A program made the translations under genes and the position numbers. From GCA-002050365 sp038235165 (lineage in GTDB: Bacteria; Acidobacteriota; Blastocatellia; Pyrinomonadales; Pyrinomonadaceae): a DNA stretch of 64,000 nucleotides. The stretch spans positions 22,675-86,674 of the forward strand of contig JBBSUG010000019.1 in assembly GCA_038235165.1 (NCBI GenBank). Reading direction: 5' to 3'. The notes under the pieces were generated by a model. That model worked only from the letters and a program-made list of their open reading frames with translations. It ran no database searches and had not been told where the DNA came from. Positions 61,955 through 64,000 of this stretch are shown in pieces. The stretch's first letter is position 1; each line of letters starts with the position of its first letter.

Positions 61955-62758
61955 AAAACTGTTCCTGACAAAAAGCTGTCTGAGTTTGAGCTGTCAATGA
62001 AAATTTTTGATTGGCAAATCGGCTGCAACGGCTTTTTATCAAGTTGTTCTGTCTTCAAAAAAATCCCTTCGCAAAAATCGGATTTAAAACTCTCATTATC
62101 AAATAAAGCTTGAAATAACTTATGATAACTTGCGTTATAGAAAGTTAACAGCGGAATAGAATCAGTTTGGATTATAGTAAATTCAGCCGCAAAGTAAGTC
62201 GTCTGCGGCATATTTTCCGCAGCCTCGTGCAAAATATTCAAAATCATTTATGGAAACATAGGAAACGCTCCGACACAGCGACATTGAAACCGTGCAAATA
62301 TACGTCCTGAGGTTCGCCGCAAACAAAGACAGACACTGGAAATCAATGCGGGAGATTTTGAAAAAAACAAGCTCGTTTCAAATCATATTTATCTGAAAGA
62401 TTCAAACTAGATGAATGGTAAAACCAAGGATTATTTCAAAAAAGACGATTGCAAGCGATTGAGGAATATTTCGAACGATTTAAACACCTGAAAAACAGCA
62501 ATTTTTTACAAGACTTTATTTCATTTAACCGTTCAAATGTATTTTAAGGGAAATTTTTTTATTAATTGCTGAATGTAAAAGTTTAGCCGTTGTTCACTTG
62601 ATTATTTAGAGAATTCCACTGTGTAACATTCTTTAGCGGTTATTTTTTTGCGAACAAGCAATGGCTTGGTGTTTTTGCTTTACAAATTGCATCAGCGGGG
62701 AGTGCCGACCAAAAATAAAACCGCGAACAGAATTTGTAGATGTTGAGAAATTAAAAAT
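61955..62758. other. Gap before the cytochrome oxidase gene
   Basis: About 800 bases without a convincing gene. A 99-codon minus-strand ORF (61948-62247) has no ribosome site and odd composition. The AT-rich part from 62491 to 62623 is the right arm of the long diverged inverted repeat. The last 130 bases hold the leader and presumably promoter of ctaD, but no clear -35/-10 pair was found. Confidence 0.5.
62491..62623 (-). repeat. Right arm of a diverged inverted repeat (partner at 7945-8077)
   Basis: It aligns with the reverse complement of 7945-8077 along most of its length, sharing AACAGCAATTTTTTA, GAATGTAAAA, TTTAGC and AGAATTC. It lies in AT-rich, gene-free DNA upstream of ctaD. Confidence 0.65.
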
Positions 62759-64000
62759 ATGCAGCGAGAAATTACGATTGACGAAATACAAAGAGGAACT
62801 GCTGTTTATCCGAAAGAGAATTATTTAAACAACGGGTTTAGTTTAAAGTCTTGGCTTTTAACCAAAGACCACAAACGCATCGCCATTCTTTATCTGATAA
62901 GCGTATCGTTTTTTTTCGCTGTCGGCGGAACTTACGCCGCTTTGATTCGGCTGGAACTTTTGACTCCGGCGAGTGATTTGCTCGAATCCGCCACGTACAA
63001 CAAAGTTTTTACCCAGCACGGGATCATCATGGTTTTCTTTTTCCTCCTGCCTTCGATTCCGGCGATTCTGGGGAATTTTTTGATACCGCTGATGATCGGC
63101 GCAAAAGACCTCGCTTTTCCGCGCATCAATTTACTCAGTTGGTATCTTTATATGGCGGGCGCGAGTTTTGCTGTTTGGGCGATGATGCAGGGCGGGGTTG
63201 ATACGGGCTGGACGTTTTACACGCCTTATTCGACGACGTTTTCAAACGGTTATGTGATCGCCACCGGACTCGGAATTTTTATTGCCGGATTTTCCTCAAT
63301 TCTGACCGGGCTGAATTTTATCGTGACGATTCACACGATGCGTGCGCCGGGAATGACTTGGTTTCGTCTGCCGCTTTTCGTGTGGAGTCACTATGCAACT
63401 TCACTGGTGATGATTTTGGGAACGCCGGTGATTGCCATTACAATTTTGCTGATGGCACTGGAACGCCTTGCACACATCGGCATCTTCGACCCCGCAATCG
63501 GCGGCGATCCGATTTTGTTTCAGCATTTGTTCTGGTTTTATTCGCATCCGGCGGTCTATATTATGGTGCTGCCCGGAATGGGCGTGATCTCGGAATTGAT
63601 TTCCAGTTTTTCACGCAAAAAGATTTTCGGCTACGAATTCGTCGCGTTTTCTTCGATTGCGATTGCCGTCTTCGGATTTCTCGTCTGGGGACATCATTTA
63701 TTCGTCTCGGGGCAGTCAATTTACGCGGGACTTGTTTTTTCTTTTCTTTCGATGGTGGTGGCAATTCCGTCGGCGATCAAAGTTTTCAACTGGACTGCCA
63801 CGCTCTACAAAGGTTCGATTTCTTATAACACGCCGATGCTTTACGCCTTGTTTTTTATCGGTTTATTTTTAATCGGCGGTTTGACTGGAGTTTTTTTAGG
63901 CGCACTCGGCATAGATGTTCATTTGACCGACACCTACTTTATCGTCGCGCACTTTCATTATGTGATGGTCGGCGGCACCGTTTCGGCGTATCTCGGCGGA
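62759..64000 (+). CDS. ctaD: Cytochrome c oxidase subunit I, A2-type (3' end outside window)
   Basis: The first 414 codons of a heme-copper oxidase subunit I are present and no stop is reached. Visible ligands are low-spin heme His87 (FTQHGIIMVFFF), CuB His263, His312 and His313, the cross-linking Tyr267 in HPAVY, and heme His398/His400 in AHFHYVM. Helix VI reads YSHPAVY (261-267), so the usual proton-channel Glu is replaced by the Tyr-Ser motif that defines A2-type oxidases, as in Rhodothermus caa3. It would reduce oxygen and pump protons. No subunit II gene precedes it. Confidence 0.96.
   Translation, partial: MQREITIDEIQRGTAVYPKENYLNNGFSLKSWLLTKDHKRIAILYLISVSFFFAVGGTYAALIRLELLTPASDLLESATYNKVFTQHGIIMVFFFLLPSIPAILGNFLIPLMIGAKDLAFPRINLLSWYLYMAGASFAVWAMMQGGVDTGWTFYTPYSTTFSNGYVIATGLGIFIAGFSSILTGLNFIVTIHTMRAPGMTWFRLPLFVWSHYATSLVMILGTPVIAITILLMALERLAHIGIFDPAIGGDPILFQHLFWFYSHPAVYIMVLPGMGVISELISSFSRKKIFGYEFVAFSSIAIAVFGFLVWGHHLFVSGQSIYAGLVFSFLSMVVAIPSAIKVFNWTATLYKGSISYNTPMLYALFFIGLFLIGGLTGVFLGALGIDVHLTDTYFIVAHFHYVMVGGTVSAYLGG

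Noticed and set aside
61948..62247. Minus-strand ORF of 99 codons after the YhcH gene
   Set aside because: No Shine-Dalgarno, unusual composition and overlap with the end of the YhcH gene; not supported as a gene without a homology search.

Overview
The window reads as part of a large replicon from an Acidobacteriota-type bacterium, most likely class Blastocatellia. That placement is inference. It rests on two very large TonB-dependent receptors with an N-terminal carboxypeptidase-regulatory-like domain, many secreted GH3/BNR-type proteins with Ala-Gln signal cleavage sites, an intermediate-GC codon style rich in GCG/CGG, and long intergenic hairpin repeats. A plasmid-type replication and partition module (ParA, an adjacent partition-like protein, a Rep initiator, nine iterons alternating with DnaA boxes) sits at 3.7-7.2 kb among housekeeping-style genes. 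The window may therefore carry the origin of a secondary replicon (chromid or megaplasmid) or an integrated one.

Layout. (a) 0-3.5 kb: stress genes, namely a tandem universal stress protein, small membrane proteins and an eRF1-like Rv2629/Balon-type protein. (b) 3.7-7.2 kb: replication/partition module with origin. (c) 7.2-8.1 kb: gene-poor stretch ending in one arm of a diverged inverted repeat whose other arm lies at 62.5 kb. (d) 8.1-15.1 kb, minus strand: AraC regulator, DUF488, uracil-DNA glycosylase, UspA, MsrA, small protein, manC-tail fragment, fructose-6-phosphate aldolase, Rieske/FAD oxidoreductase, mannose-1-phosphate guanylyltransferase. Its promoter region shares a 44-bp element with the first Usp gene. 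(e) 15.1-21.8 kb: ribA, then a nitrosative/oxygen-stress island (DoxX proteins, SufR-like Fe-S regulator, Crp/Fnr regulator, truncated globin, hemerythrin, RIC, DUF1858-DUF2249 protein).

(f) 22.2-41.0 kb: an amino-sugar cluster controlled by a DasR/NagR-like GntR regulator with near-consensus operators. It holds a DUF4127 protein, TonB receptor, permease, secreted protein, two tandem NagZ-type GH3 enzymes, a hydantoinase/oxoprolinase, an FAD oxidoreductase, an IrrE-like metalloprotease, a GlcNAc-kinase-like protein and NanE. Four copies of one intergenic hairpin repeat family lie inside it. (g) 41.0-62.0 kb: a LacI-controlled polysaccharide/sugar-acid cluster. It holds a divergent LacI regulator with three AAACGTTT operators and a strong promoter, a large secreted glycosidase-like protein, a TonB receptor, a DapA-family aldolase, two BNR sialidase-like proteins, an FGGY kinase, a fucose-isomerase-like protein, an HpaI-type aldolase, an MFS transporter, a PqaA-like protein, glycerate 2-kinase, a D-2-hydroxyacid dehydrogenase and a secreted YhcH-like protein. 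(h) 62.8 kb to the end: the start of an A2-type cytochrome c oxidase subunit I, cut by the window edge.

Working picture (inference). Region (f) imports and breaks down GlcNAc-containing glycans, with the final deacetylation/deamination genes absent here. Region (g) degrades an unidentified glycan through an isomerase-kinase branch and an aldolase-reductase-glycerate kinase branch. The stress regions protect against low oxygen, NO and oxidative damage.
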